This document shows, in pieces, positions 34,954 through 44,503 of a stretch of DNA of 64,000 nucleotides (position 1 is its first letter; the number at the start of each line of letters is the position of its first letter). Below the pieces are notes generated by a model. The model saw only the letters and a program-made list of their open reading frames with translations, did not search any database and was not told the DNA's origin. The translations under genes were made by a program, and so were the position numbers. This DNA is from Desulfopila_A sp964446655. Its GTDB lineage: Bacteria; Desulfobacterota; Desulfobulbia; Desulfobulbales; Desulfocapsaceae. The stretch lies in assembly GCA_964446655.1 (NCBI GenBank), contig CAYUPL010000010.1, positions 19,448 through 83,447 of the forward strand. The letters are read 5' to 3'.

Positions 34954-36303
34954 ATGGATCAGGTCATTGGTCGGATAAAAGATAAAGATCCGGAACAACG
35001 GGAGTTTCATCAGGCGGTCGAAGAGGTCCTGGAGTCGGTAAAACCGGTTCTCGACAGAAATATTGAATACCGTCAACTCGCCGTCCTGGAGAGAATTACG
35101 GAGCCGGAAAGAGTCATTCTTTTTCGTGTTCCGTGGATGGACGATCAGGGACATGTACACGTCAGCCGAGGTTTTCGAGTGGAGATGAACAGTGCATTGG
35201 GGCCGTATAAAGGTGGTCTTCGCTTTCATCCATCGGTGAATCTGGGAATAATGAAGTTTCTTGCCTTTGAGCAGGTCTTTAAAAACTCATTGACCACGTT
35301 GTCCATGGGAGGTGGTAAGGGTGGATCCGATTTTAATCCCAAAGGAAAATCCGATAATGAAGTGATGCGTTTCTGTCAGTCATTCATGGCCGAATTATAC
35401 CGACATATAGGGCCGAACACTGATGTTCCCGCTGGAGATATAGGGGTGGGGGCCAGAGAGATCGGCTATCTTTTTGGTATGTATAAAAAGCTCCGCAATG
35501 AGTTTACCGGCGTGCTGACGGGAAAAAGCCTGGCCTGGGGGGGCAGTTTGATTCGTCCGGAAGCAACCGGTTACGGCAATGTCTATTTTGCCGCGGAAAT
35601 GCTGGCCGAAAATGGAGAGACATTCTACGGCAAAGTCTGCCTGGTTTCCGGTTCGGGGAATGTGGCCCAGTTTACCTCGGAGAAGCTTCTGGAGTTGGGT
35701 GCCAAGGTTGTCACCCTGTCTGATTCGTCCGGATATATCTATGATGAAGCTGGACTGGACAGTGATAAACTGGCCTATGTAAAATTGCTCAAAAATATTC
35801 GGCGAGGTAGAATAAGCGAGTATGCGGAGAAATATAAAGAGGCGATATATGTCCCGGTAGATGGTGAATTTGATCACAACCCCCTGTGGAACTATAAGGC
35901 AGACTGTGCCTTTCCCTGTGCCACTGAAAATGAGATTAACGGCAAAGATGCTTCTCATATGGACGCCAATGGAGTTCGGCTTGTCAGCGAAGGCGCCAAC
36001 ATGCCGTCTACTCCTGCAGCCATTGATATTTTTCTTGACAGCAAGATACTCTATGGGCCGGGAAAGGCTGCCAATGCCGGTGGTGTTGCCGTATCGGGTC
36101 TGGAGATGTCCCAGAATTCGATGCGTCTTTCCTGGCCGCGAGATGAGGTGGATGACAGATTGAAACTTATTATGAAAGCGATACATAAGACCTGCCTGCA
36201 CGCCGGGGAAGAATATGGCGTCAAGGGGAATTATGTCGCGGGAGCCAATATTGCAGGCTTTGTCAAAGTGGTCAACGCCATGCTTGACCAGGGGCTGGTC
36301 TAG
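34954..36303 (+). CDS. gdhA: NADP-specific glutamate dehydrogenase
   Basis: The 449-residue enzyme assimilates ammonia by reductive amination of 2-oxoglutarate. Key segments are GPYKGGLRFHPSVNLG, GGGKGGSDFNPKGKSD (catalytic Lys) and PAGDIGVGAREIGYLFG. The Rossmann motif is VSGSGNVAQF. Length and the long N-terminus match hexameric NADP-type enzymes. The ATG has an excellent AAGGAGGGAG site. It is a single-gene unit. Confidence 0.95.
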   Translation: MDQVIGRIKDKDPEQREFHQAVEEVLESVKPVLDRNIEYRQLAVLERITEPERVILFRVPWMDDQGHVHVSRGFRVEMNSALGPYKGGLRFHPSVNLGIMKFLAFEQVFKNSLTTLSMGGGKGGSDFNPKGKSDNEVMRFCQSFMAELYRHIGPNTDVPAGDIGVGAREIGYLFGMYKKLRNEFTGVLTGKSLAWGGSLIRPEATGYGNVYFAAEMLAENGETFYGKVCLVSGSGNVAQFTSEKLLELGAKVVTLSDSSGYIYDEAGLDSDKLAYVKLLKNIRRGRISEYAEKYKEAIYVPVDGEFDHNPLWNYKADCAFPCATENEINGKDASHMDANGVRLVSEGANMPSTPAAIDIFLDSKILYGPGKAANAGGVAVSGLEMSQNSMRLSWPRDEVDDRLKLIMKAIHKTCLHAGEEYGVKGNYVAGANIAGFVKVVNAMLDQGLV

Positions 36304-36372
36304 CAATATGATATAGGGTAAGGGGAGGGGGGCCTATCCCAGTTCCAATTCAGCAGTTTTTATGGAAGGACG

Positions 36373-37110
36373 ATGTCAAAGTATGATCAGGAATGCGCGC
36401 GTGAATTCGCTGCTCTGAAAAAGAGAGTTGATAAATATTTTGTTGATGTGACGGTCGCTTGCCCCTATAATCTGCCGTATCCTGCAACGTTTTATCAGGG
36501 ACTTTTCGGTCCGTTGTCCGATCGCATGATGGAGCTGTTTCTCGCTGCCGGATACCGGAGAAACGGCAACTCCCTCTACGCCATGCACTGTAAAAACTGC
36601 GCTGCATGTGTGCCGATACGCCTTCATCCCAGACGTTTTAAACCCAACAGAAACCAGAAAAGGGTCTGGCGAAAAAACAAGGATGTTGATGTCAGCATTT
36701 CTCTCATCCGACCTACCGTGGAAAAACTTGAACTCTGTAGTGATTTTCTGGCAAAGCGTTACCCCTACGAGGGAAATACCGCAGAGGCGTATTACTCCGG
36801 TTTTTTCCTTAATAAAATAACCTCGACCTTTGAAATCCGCTATAGAGTTGCAGGACGCCTGATCGGTAATGGTGTAGTTGATATCGGTGTTAACTGGTTG
36901 AACGCGGTATATTTCTTTTTTGATGAAAAGGAAGCGAGGCGGAGTCCGGGTATCTTTAATATTCTCACCATGATAAATTTCTGTCTTAACAAGGATATTG
37001 ACTATCTCTATCTTGGCTATGCTATTGATGCGGTATCGGCCATGAATTATAAGAAAACATTCCGGCCATATTTTCTGTATCGTAATCAGCGCTGGCTGGA
37101 AGGCCCCTGA
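36373..37110 (+). CDS. bpt: Aspartate/glutamate leucyltransferase (Bpt, Ate1 family)
   Basis: The 245-residue protein attaches Leu from leucyl-tRNA to N-terminal Asp or Glu, creating N-degrons for ClpS/ClpAP. ATE N-terminal domain residues include CPYNLPYPATFYQGLFG and CKNCAACVPIRL, and the C-terminal GNAT-like domain contains YLYLGYAIDAVSAMNYK. The ATG follows GGAAGGACG. Leucyl rather than arginyl specificity is inferred from bacterial origin. Confidence 0.9.
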   Translation: MSKYDQECAREFAALKKRVDKYFVDVTVACPYNLPYPATFYQGLFGPLSDRMMELFLAAGYRRNGNSLYAMHCKNCAACVPIRLHPRRFKPNRNQKRVWRKNKDVDVSISLIRPTVEKLELCSDFLAKRYPYEGNTAEAYYSGFFLNKITSTFEIRYRVAGRLIGNGVVDIGVNWLNAVYFFFDEKEARRSPGIFNILTMINFCLNKDIDYLYLGYAIDAVSAMNYKKTFRPYFLYRNQRWLEGP

Positions 37111-37434
37111 GGTATTTTTTCCCAAAACGCACCTTGCCGTTTTGAAATCCGGCTCAGCTGTCGCCGCAGTCTCTGTCAATTTTCCATCGGTTGGCCACGT
37201 AAATTCTTCATCAGCATGATAACCTGCTGAATGCACACCCTATAGTATATGTCTAGCCCCATGTTTTCATATATTGTACCCTGCGGTTTGACTTGTCTTT
37301 GTCTGTTGTGATATTATTGTAGTGTACAGAGGCTGCATTGAGTGGATATTTTCAGTATGTGAATGTATTTGTTCACGCTCTTTGCAGGATAAAGAAGAAG
37401 GAAGTTGCCGGAAGGAGCAGCAAAGGGGGGATAT
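37111..37434. other. Intergenic region before the small ORF
   Basis: This 324-bp stretch has no gene. A short inverted repeat (AAAACG-8 nt-CGTTTT, about 37123-37142) lies after bpt and may mark its end, but lacks a T-tract. Confidence 0.4.
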
Positions 37435-37611
37435 ATGAAAAGATGGCAGATAGAACAGATCCTCTATCTTAATGACATTGGAAAAGAGAAGCTGACCTTG
37501 TCGCCGCAACATCAAATTGTGGCAGACTCTTTGCTGCGCCAAGAAAAAAAAGAAAATTACCTGCTTGATTCGATTCGTAAAGGCATCAATTTCTTGCTCA
37601 GAATTCTGTGA
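37435..37611 (+). CDS. Small charged protein, unknown
   Basis: The 58-residue frame begins MKRWQIEQILYLNDI behind a strong AAAGGGGGG ribosome binding site and is rich in Lys, Glu, Leu and Ile. It would be mostly helical and cytosolic. No family is recognised. It lies 121 nt before amrS on the same strand. Confidence 0.5.
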   Translation: MKRWQIEQILYLNDIGKEKLTLSPQHQIVADSLLRQEKKENYLLDSIRKGINFLLRIL

Positions 37612-37732
37612 TTGTTTTTTCAGTATGGCCTTCGGGCTTTGTACTTCCTCTTTTCTCTCTACAGGTATTCTGAAGACTCGTGGATGAATCGACGAGAGTG
37701 GCTGTCTGTCCAAAAGGCATGATCGGGAGAGT

Positions 37733-38749
37733 ATGGCATTACGTGAAGCGCTCTTTTACGAGAACGATAAAGAAGATATAAAGTGTACTTTATGTGCTCA
37801 GCAATGCAGAATACGGCAAGACGGACGGGGCCGTTGCGGGGTCCGGCAAAATATCGAAGGTAAGCTCTATAGCCTGGTTTACGGTGAGTTGGTTGCTGAG
37901 CATATCGATCCCATAGAAAAGAAACCGCTGTTCCATGTCCTACCCGGTAGTCTGTCCTATTCAATATCCACAGTCGGCTGTAATTTCAGATGTCAACACT
38001 GTCAGAACAGTTCCATTTCCCAGGTATGTGGACTGGTTGTCTCCGACTTGGGAGGACGCCGGGTCAGCCCCGATGAGGTGGTTGCTAAAGCCCTGCAGAA
38101 TGGGTGTCAAACCATCAGTTATACCTATGTTGAGCCCACTGTTTTTTATGAGTTTGCCCTTGATTGTGCCGTGTCGGCTTCCCGTCATGCTCTGCGCAAT
38201 GTTTTTGTTTCAAACGGGTATATCGGTGCGGCGGCAGCCCGTAAAATCGCACCATACCTGCATGCCGTCAATATCGATGTGAAAGCATACAGTGATCAAT
38301 TCTACCAGAAGATCTGTGGCGCCAGGCTTCAGCCGGTGCTGGACTGTGTTCGGCTAATGAAAGATCTGGGTGTCTGGGTCGAAGTGACGACACTTGTTAT
38401 ACCGGGTTTGAACGACAGTGACGAGGAGCTGTCGGCAATCGCATCGTTTCTGGCCTCGGTTGACGCATCAATCCCCTGGCACGTAACAGGATTTTATCCC
38501 ACCTATAAAATGATGGACAGGCCTCCGACGTCGTCGAGCGATCTGAGCAGAGCATACCGCATCGGGCAGGACGCGGGACTCTCTTTTGTTTATCAAGGAA
38601 ATGCAGCAGCTTCCGGAGGTGAAAACACCCTCTGCCCCGCATGCGGTGAGCTACTTATCGAACGTCGCCGCTATGCAATTCTTCGTAATCTTATCAGAGC
38701 GGGACGCTGTCCGGGATGCGATGCTGTTGTCGCCGGTGTCTGGTCTTGA
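37733..38749 (+). CDS. amrS: AmmeMemoRadiSam system radical SAM enzyme
   Basis: The 338-residue protein has an N-terminal cysteine cluster (CTLCAQQC, CGVRQN), the radical SAM motif CNFRCQHC (Cys83, 87, 90), the block YTYVEPTVFYEFALD, and a C-terminal zinc-ribbon-like tail (LCPACGELL, CPGCDAVV). This layout is diagnostic for AmrS, related to pyruvate formate-lyase activases. The AmrA and AmrB partners are not in this window. The start follows GGGAGAGT. Confidence 0.9.
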   Translation: MALREALFYENDKEDIKCTLCAQQCRIRQDGRGRCGVRQNIEGKLYSLVYGELVAEHIDPIEKKPLFHVLPGSLSYSISTVGCNFRCQHCQNSSISQVCGLVVSDLGGRRVSPDEVVAKALQNGCQTISYTYVEPTVFYEFALDCAVSASRHALRNVFVSNGYIGAAAARKIAPYLHAVNIDVKAYSDQFYQKICGARLQPVLDCVRLMKDLGVWVEVTTLVIPGLNDSDEELSAIASFLASVDASIPWHVTGFYPTYKMMDRPPTSSSDLSRAYRIGQDAGLSFVYQGNAAASGGENTLCPACGELLIERRRYAILRNLIRAGRCPGCDAVVAGVWS

Positions 38750-38765
38750 GGCAGCGACGGAGGGT

Positions 38766-39344
38766 TCAGGAAAAATAGTCTGGTGCGTTCCCTTCCTTCC
38801 ATTTTATGTTGCATCCCATGCTTGGCTGCTGCGCCACAGTGACTGCGTTGCCGGCAATGACCTCATCGACAGCCTTACTGAGATCTTCTCCACTGACGGG
38901 TTCGCTATTTCCGGGTCTGGCACTGTCGAACTGGCCGCGGTAGACGAGTTTTTTGTCGGCATCAAAGAGAAAGAAATCAGGTGTGCAGGCTGCTCGATAG
39001 GTCTTGGCGGTCTGCTGCGTTTCGTCGACAAGATAGGGAAAAGAGAATTGCAGCTGTTGCTCTACTACCGCCATTTTTTTGGGGCTGTCGTCTGGATATT
39101 TTTCGTAGTCGTTACTGTTGATGGCGACGACTTCAATGCCGTTTTTCTGATAGTGTTTTATCTTTTCTATCAGCGTTGCCCGGATGTGGATAACATAGGG
39201 ACAGTGGTTGCACATAAAGACAACAAGCAGCCCTTTATTTATCTTCTGATCAGCCAGGCAGTAATGTTTGCCATTAGGCGATGCAAGGGTGAAATCCGGG
39301 GCGGTCGTGCCGAGTTCAAGCATGGTTGAAGGTGTTAATGACAT
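38766..39344 (-). CDS. Thioredoxin-fold (peroxiredoxin-like) protein
   Basis: The 192-residue protein has an AhpC/TSA-like start (GTTAPDFTLASPNGKHYCL) and a redox motif VVFMCNHCPYVIH (CxxC). Further on is AACTPDFFLFDADKKLVYRG, a typical thioredoxin-fold strand with the cis-Pro. It has no signal peptide. The ATG follows GAGGAGC. It converges with amrS with a 16-nt gap. It is probably a cytosolic thiol reductase or peroxidase. Confidence 0.87.
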   Translation of the reverse strand: MSLTPSTMLELGTTAPDFTLASPNGKHYCLADQKINKGLLVVFMCNHCPYVIHIRATLIEKIKHYQKNGIEVVAINSNDYEKYPDDSPKKMAVVEQQLQFSFPYLVDETQQTAKTYRAACTPDFFLFDADKKLVYRGQFDSARPGNSEPVSGEDLSKAVDEVIAGNAVTVAQQPSMGCNIKWKEGNAPDYFS

Positions 39345-39390
39345 GGTCTTGCTCCTCTCAGGTTTTCCTTAGCAGAAGTAGTTACTATTA

Positions 39391-41202
39391 CTATAGCACC
39401 ATTTTTGCTGAACTGCGCTTTTTACTGTTTTTTTTCTTCTGCTTGGCGGTGGTTACAGCACCTTTGCTTTTTTTGGTGCGTCGCCGCTCTGTACCCAGCT
39501 CTTCTTCCGGCAATGTGATCGTCTCTTTGTGAATATGCATCTTTCGATTACATATTCGCGCTTTCTGGAGCTGCTTGAGGGTGTCGATGGGCATACCGTA
39601 TGGTAAGTCAACCGTGCTGTAGTCGTCAAACACCGTAATTCTGCCGATATGGCAACTGTTAATGTCAGCCTCATTGGCAATGGCTCCGACGATGTTGCCG
39701 GGTTTGACTCCATGGCTGTCACCTACCTCAATACGATATCTGTCCATGCCCGGCTCAGGAGATGATGTGGTGCATGGTTTTTTGTTTTTCGATCTGGGAG
39801 AAAAGGTTGGCTTATCCTTTTTTTCCGGAGTCGCAGCCTGCCATTTGGCGGGGGAGGTGCGTTTCTGTTCCTGATGTAACAGAGGGGTCTTGCCGTGGAT
39901 GATCTTTGCCAGTGCACCGGCGACCAGATGTGCAGGGGTATTCTGTTCCAGGCAATATTCTTCAATCAATTTTGTGTAAAAGCTGCAATCCTCCTGCAGT
40001 GAGGTGCTGATAGCCTCTTTAAAAGAAGCAATTCTGCCTGCATTGATTGCGGAGATTGTGGGAAGGGCCATCGGAGCAACTTTGCCGCCGGTCTCTTTTT
40101 CTATGGGACCAAGCATCCTTTTTTCTCTAGGGTGAAGAAAAAGAATGGCTTTGCCGGTTCTGCCGGCTCGACCGGTTCGGCCGATACGATGGATATAAGC
40201 TTCACTGTCAAAAGGAACGTCGTAGTTAATAACATGGCTGATTCTTTCAACATCCAGTCCGCGAGCCGCAACATCCGTGGCGACCACAATATCGAGTTTG
40301 CCGGACTTGAGCTGGTCAACCATGCGCAGTCGCTGGTTCTGCGGTATGTCACCGTTAAGTGGACCACAGCTGTATCCGAGTGAGGCGAGGTGTTCGGCGA
40401 TTTCGACGGTTTGCAGTTTAGTGCGCACAAAAATCAGCATGCCCTCGAAACGTTCTGCCTCAAGTATTCTGTCAAGGGCCTCTTTTTTGGCCCGGTGCCC
40501 GTTGGTGATAAGGTATTGCTGAACAATGTTGGAAGCTGTGACGGTTTTGCTCTGTACTGTAATCTCAACAGGATTGCGGAGGTAGGTTTTGGCTACTTTC
40601 CGGATAGAAGCAGGCATGGTGGCCGAAAAGAGAGCAATCTGTTTTTCCGCCGGGGATTGTTCCAGTATCCATTCAACATCTTCGAGAAAACCCATTTTCA
40701 GCATTTCGTCGGCTTCATCCAGGATAAAGCGGGAAATTGAGCGTAAGTCAAGACTGCCTCTGCGGATATGGTCCATCACACGTCCAGGGGTTCCAACAAC
40801 AACATGAACGCCGCGCCGCAACTGTTTCAGCTGGGTGGAATACTCCTGACCACCATAGATTGGGAGAACCTGAAGCTGTTTCAATTTGCTGCCGTACTTT
40901 TTAAAAGATTCACTTACCTGAATGGCGAGTTCTCGAGTTGGAGTCAGGACCAGTACCTGAGGCTTGGCCTTTTTGCCAAATAGAATCATGTCGAGAAGAG
41001 GCAGGGCAAAGGCGGCGGTCTTGCCGGTTCCTGTTTGAGCCTGGCCGACCACGTCTCGCCCGGCGAGAACCTGTGGGATCATTTCGGTTTGAATAGGGGT
41101 TGGCACTGTGTAGCCACATTGAGCCAGAGCGTCCAGAATCGGTTGACCAAGGGCGAGCTCGGAAAAATCGTGTAAAACTTGCGAAGCAGTAGTGTCGGAC
41201 AT
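39391..41202 (-). CDS. deaD: DEAD-box RNA helicase (DeaD/CsdA)
   Basis: The 603-residue helicase carries motif I AQTGTGKTAAF, Ia PTRELAIQV, II LDEADEMLKMGF, III SAT, and VI HRIGRTGRAGRTG. The C-terminal part contains a DbpA-type RNA-binding domain (VKPGNIVGAIANEADI, then YGMPIDTLKQLQKARI) and a basic tail. It unwinds structured RNA in ribosome assembly and cold adaptation. A 411-nt leader region and neighbouring cspA and RRM genes fit cold control. Confidence 0.95.
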   Translation of the reverse strand: MSDTTASQVLHDFSELALGQPILDALAQCGYTVPTPIQTEMIPQVLAGRDVVGQAQTGTGKTAAFALPLLDMILFGKKAKPQVLVLTPTRELAIQVSESFKKYGSKLKQLQVLPIYGGQEYSTQLKQLRRGVHVVVGTPGRVMDHIRRGSLDLRSISRFILDEADEMLKMGFLEDVEWILEQSPAEKQIALFSATMPASIRKVAKTYLRNPVEITVQSKTVTASNIVQQYLITNGHRAKKEALDRILEAERFEGMLIFVRTKLQTVEIAEHLASLGYSCGPLNGDIPQNQRLRMVDQLKSGKLDIVVATDVAARGLDVERISHVINYDVPFDSEAYIHRIGRTGRAGRTGKAILFLHPREKRMLGPIEKETGGKVAPMALPTISAINAGRIASFKEAISTSLQEDCSFYTKLIEEYCLEQNTPAHLVAGALAKIIHGKTPLLHQEQKRTSPAKWQAATPEKKDKPTFSPRSKNKKPCTTSSPEPGMDRYRIEVGDSHGVKPGNIVGAIANEADINSCHIGRITVFDDYSTVDLPYGMPIDTLKQLQKARICNRKMHIHKETITLPEEELGTERRRTKKSKGAVTTAKQKKKNSKKRSSAKMVL

Positions 41203-41613
41203 TGTTACAGTAGTATCTTTGAGGATGAATCCTTGAGAAGAAGAACCAGCTTCATGTCAAGGAAGAGGTGCGACCAGGCATATCAGATGGGGAGAAAGAA
41301 ATTCTTTGCCCAAGCAATCTTTCTCTTGTTGCCGTTCCGGCAATCAGGTGGAAGACGGTGTCCTGGAGTTATAGCGAAAATTAACTTTTCCTTATAACAT
41401 TAAATGTTCACTGCTGCAATGATTTATAAAAACAAGACAGGTTTTTCAGTCAGGAAAGAACGGGGATAATGAACGTAAGGAAAGCACATCACAACGCATA
41501 CACCAAGGAGAGTATCTCAGTGCAGTAGCCTGAAAAGAGGTGGTACTATGAAAAATTGATGATTTGTTATACGGAGAACGGCGGCAGAAAAGATCTGCCG
41601 CCGTTCCCGGGTG
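41203..41613. other. Region between deaD and cspA
   Basis: No gene is seen. It probably contains the long untranslated leader and promoter of deaD (reverse strand), as is common for cold-shock helicases, and the cspA terminator at its right end. Confidence 0.5.
41576..41606 (-). terminator. Hairpin downstream of cspA
   Basis: AACGGCGGCAGA (41577-41588) and TCTGCCGCCGTT (41594-41605) form a perfect 12-bp stem with a 5-nt loop, extendable by a G-C pair. It lies 8 nt past the cspA stop. The run of U expected on the reverse strand is weak. Confidence 0.65.
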
Positions 41614-41814
41614 TTACAGTTTGACTACATTTTCTGCAGCCGGACCTTTTTGTCCTTGTACAACATCAAAGCTGACACGCTCACCTTCAGCGAGGGATTT
41701 AAAACCGTCTGCCTGAATAGCGGAATGATGAACAAAAACATCCTGGCCACCATCCTGCTCAATAAAACCAAAACCTTTTGCGTCATTAAACCACTTTACT
41801 GTTCCTTCTGCCAT
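41614..41814 (-). CDS. cspA: Cold shock protein
   Basis: The 66-residue OB-fold protein has RNP1 KGFGFIEQDGGQ and RNP2 DVFVHHSAI and ends with AAENVVKL, all standard for CspA-type RNA chaperones. It melts secondary structure in mRNA. The ATG follows AGGAG. The leader contains a perfect hairpin (41859-41883), fitting post-transcriptional thermal control. Confidence 0.96.
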   Translation of the reverse strand: MAEGTVKWFNDAKGFGFIEQDGGQDVFVHHSAIQADGFKSLAEGERVSFDVVQGQKGPAAENVVKL

Positions 41815-41858
41815 TTCTGGTACTCCTGTGTTGTTGGGTGTTACCCGTTGTTCAAGTG

Positions 41859-41883
41859 CTGGAGAATAACCATTGCTCTCCAG
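41859..41883 (-). promoter_or_regulatory. Hairpin in the cspA leader
   Basis: CTGGAGA and TCTCCAG form a perfect 7-bp stem around an 11-nt loop about 45 nt upstream of the cspA start. It could act in the cold-responsive folding of the leader. Confidence 0.45.
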
Positions 41884-42020
41884 CTAGTAGTTATGCCATT
41901 CCCATAATTCTATAAATGTTGAAAATGGTCACAGCATGATTGCACGGAATTGTGGGATTAATTCCACTCTTCCTGCGCATTTAAAACATATCAGCTTTTG
42001 ATATGATAGAGTGTTTTTTG

Positions 42021-42284
42021 CTAGTGTCTTTTTTTGCCCTTTTTCTGAGGTATGGCTTCTTTGCAAACAAGTTCTCGATGTTTGTAATGCATTCTGTTCA
42101 GTGTTTCCATTGCCTTGTGTCCTTCTCCGCGAGTAGACATTTCGACAAAAGCAAAACCTTTCGATTTTCCTGAGAATTGGTCCGTTATAAGATTTGTATT
42201 TACGACTTCACCATATTCGCTGAAAAGGCTGGACACTTCCGGTTCTGTTATATCGTAGGGAAGGTTACCTATAAAGAGTTTCAA
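42021..42284 (-). CDS. RRM-domain RNA-binding protein (TTG start)
   Basis: The 87-residue protein is one RNA recognition motif: RNP2 LFIGNLPYD and RNP1 KGFAFVEM, followed by a basic tail (PQKKGKKRH). Such small RRM proteins occur in cyanobacteria and deltaproteobacteria and are often cold-induced. The best start is a TTG at 42284, preceded by AAGGAG at 10-nt spacing and giving the family N-terminus (M)KLFIGNLP. It lies upstream of cspA on the same strand. Confidence 0.88.
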   Translation of the reverse strand: MKLFIGNLPYDITEPEVSSLFSEYGEVVNTNLITDQFSGKSKGFAFVEMSTRGEGHKAMETLNRMHYKHRELVCKEAIPQKKGKKRH

Positions 42285-42652
42285 ACTGGGGGGTCTCCTT
42301 GAGACTGCGATCAGCAAGAATCTTTAGCGGCAACAGAGAAGCAGTGCGTACTGCAAAGAGAGTGGCAAAAAAACCATGCTGGATCTGATTTATAAACAAA
42401 TAATAGTTCAAACTACAGTAAAAGCAAGGAGAATACAAGAAAAAAATAGGGGGACAATGGTTCTGATCTTACTTGGAAAACAAGTTTCTTAACCTCGATA
42501 ATGCAAAAACGAAGCAAAAAGTTCAGATCGAGTTGTCGAGACCGGTATATCGACTGTTTACCGCGGAAAACTCATTTATAATTAAATTGTTACAGAAACG
42601 TAATAAAGACCGGGTAATCTCTGTTCAAATTTAAACGAGCAGGGAGGAAGCC
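42285..42652. other. Divergent promoter region between RRM gene and LpxH-like gene
   Basis: This 368-bp AT-rich region contains no gene. It should hold the promoters of the RRM gene and of the five-gene cluster that starts at 42653. No clear operator or structure is seen. Confidence 0.5.
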
Positions 42653-43468
42653 ATGGCTTTACATTTCAGGACGATTTGGATTTCAGACACACATTTAGGT
42701 GGTAAAAACATTAAGAGCCGTCGTCTCTATGAATTTCTGAAAAACACCGACTCCCAGTATCTTTATCTTGTCGGTGATATTTTCGACTTTCATATGCTTG
42801 CCGGGAAATGGCACTGGCCGGAAATAAACAATCGCATCGTCAATCTCATTCTGGAAAAAGCCGGCAATGGGACAGAGGTTTTTTATTTACCTGGTAACCA
42901 TGATGCCATGCTTCGCAACTACAATGGCGGGACCTTCAACAACATCCGCATATGTAATGAGATTGTCCATGTCACAGCCGATGGCAAAAAGGTACTGGTC
43001 CTCCACGGTGACAAATTTGATTGTGTTATCCAAAAAAGCCCCTGGCTTGCCCGCTTCGGCGGTATTCTCTATGAAAGTCTTCTCGATATCAACCGCTGGT
43101 GCAATTCCCTGAGACGTTTCTTCGGTAAAGATTACTTCTCCATCTCCGCCTGGCTCAAATACAAATGTAAAAAAGCCGTCAACTATATAGGTGATTTTGA
43201 AAAGCACCTTTTGCAGGAAATTGCCAAGGCCAGAGTCGACGGTATTGTCTGTGGTCATATTCACCATGCCTCTGTCAAGTTGATGGGGAAATCGCTGTAC
43301 AGCAACTCGGGCGACTGGGTGGAAAGTTGCACCGCCCTTGCTGAAAATGGAAACGGCACCATGGGAATTATCTACTGGAATGAAAAAAATCCACTCCCCG
43401 AACCGGTAACACATAAAGCCAATGAAAAAGATCGCTATCGTGACCGATGCCTGGCACCCACAAATTAA
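42653..43468 (+). CDS. LpxH-like metallophosphoesterase
   Basis: The 271-residue protein has all five metallophosphoesterase motifs: ISDTHLGG, VGDIFDFH, LPGNHDAML, VLHGDKFD and CGHIHHAS. The family cleaves UDP-2,3-diacylglucosamine in lipid A synthesis, but members next to a GT4 enzyme form a separate subgroup whose substrate is not defined. The ATG follows GGGAGGAAGCC. Its 3' end overlaps the glycosyltransferase gene by 47 nt. Confidence 0.87.
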   Translation: MALHFRTIWISDTHLGGKNIKSRRLYEFLKNTDSQYLYLVGDIFDFHMLAGKWHWPEINNRIVNLILEKAGNGTEVFYLPGNHDAMLRNYNGGTFNNIRICNEIVHVTADGKKVLVLHGDKFDCVIQKSPWLARFGGILYESLLDINRWCNSLRRFFGKDYFSISAWLKYKCKKAVNYIGDFEKHLLQEIAKARVDGIVCGHIHHASVKLMGKSLYSNSGDWVESCTALAENGNGTMGIIYWNEKNPLPEPVTHKANEKDRYRDRCLAPTN

Positions 43469-44438
43469 TGGTGTCGTCACCACACTCGGGAAAACAATTT
43501 CCCATCTTGAAGCGTTTGACTATCACGTTAAAACGATCACCCCTCAGCTTTTCAGATCGTTTCCCTGTCCCACCTATCCGGAAATATCGCTCTCGCTTGC
43601 AGGAGCCAAAAAAGTACGACGACAGCTGTTATCCTGTAAGCCGCACTGTGTGCACATCGCTACGGAAGGACCTCTAGGATGGGCGGCTCGTTCCGTCTGC
43701 AGGGCTGCGGGCTTTGCCTTCAGCACCTCGTATCATACTCGTTTTCCGGAATATGTCAGGATGAGATGGCCTGTTCCGCTTTCTCTCAGCTATAGAGTAC
43801 TTCGTTGCTTTCACAATTCCAGTGCAAAAACCATGGTGGCAACCTCGAAATTGATGGCTGAACTTGAGAGCAGAGGCTTTTCCAATATGGTTCTCTGGTC
43901 ACGAGGCGTTGATCCGGATCTTTTTAAGCCGGAGAAAAAACCGGATAATCGTGCCGAAAATCCTCTGTTCATTTATGTCGGCAGAGTTGCAATTGAAAAA
44001 AATATAACAGCATTTCTTGAACTTGATCTTCCTGGAAAAAAAATGGTGGTGGGGGATGGTCCTGCACGGCGCCAGTTGGGCTCCTCATACCCGGAGGTTC
44101 ATTTTACCGGCTACAAAAAAGGTACGGAACTGGCAAGCTTATATGCCGCAGCTGATGTTCTGGTTTTCCCGAGTCTTACCGATACGTTCGGGGTCGTTCT
44201 ATTGGAGGCCATGGCGTCTGGCGTGCCGGTGGCAGCCTATCCGGTAACAGGCCCATTGGAAACAGTAGTTAACGGGGTGAATGGCTATCTTGACAAGGAT
44301 CTCCGCGCGGCGGCCTTGAAAGCTCTTGAGGTACCTGCCGAATCATGCCGTACTTTTGCCAAACGCTATACCTGGGAGGCGTGCAGCAAACAGTTCGTCA
44401 AAAACCTTGTTCTTCATGATTTCGAGTTTACGGGGTAG
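43422..44438 (+). CDS. GT4 family glycosyltransferase
   Basis: The 338-residue GT-B enzyme starts IAIVTDAWHPQINGVVTTL, typical of the alpha-mannosyl/glucosyl diacylglycerol transferase group. The donor site has YVGRVAIEKN and TDTFGVVLLEAMASG (E-x7-E). Proteins of this type often glycosylate lipids at the inner membrane. The large overlap with the phosphoesterase gene implies coupled expression and a shared pathway. The acceptor is not known. Confidence 0.88.
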   Translation: MKKIAIVTDAWHPQINGVVTTLGKTISHLEAFDYHVKTITPQLFRSFPCPTYPEISLSLAGAKKVRRQLLSCKPHCVHIATEGPLGWAARSVCRAAGFAFSTSYHTRFPEYVRMRWPVPLSLSYRVLRCFHNSSAKTMVATSKLMAELESRGFSNMVLWSRGVDPDLFKPEKKPDNRAENPLFIYVGRVAIEKNITAFLELDLPGKKMVVGDGPARRQLGSSYPEVHFTGYKKGTELASLYAAADVLVFPSLTDTFGVVLLEAMASGVPVAAYPVTGPLETVVNGVNGYLDKDLRAAALKALEVPAESCRTFAKRYTWEACSKQFVKNLVLHDFEFTG

Positions 44439-44503
44439 TAGGGCTTTGTGGACAGGCAGAAGGGTGAGAATTTCCATTAACAAAGCGAGGGAAATGCAAT
44501 CCT

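Noticed and set aside
37123..37142. Terminator after bpt
   Set aside because: The 6-bp inverted repeat has no T-tract and is too short to call.
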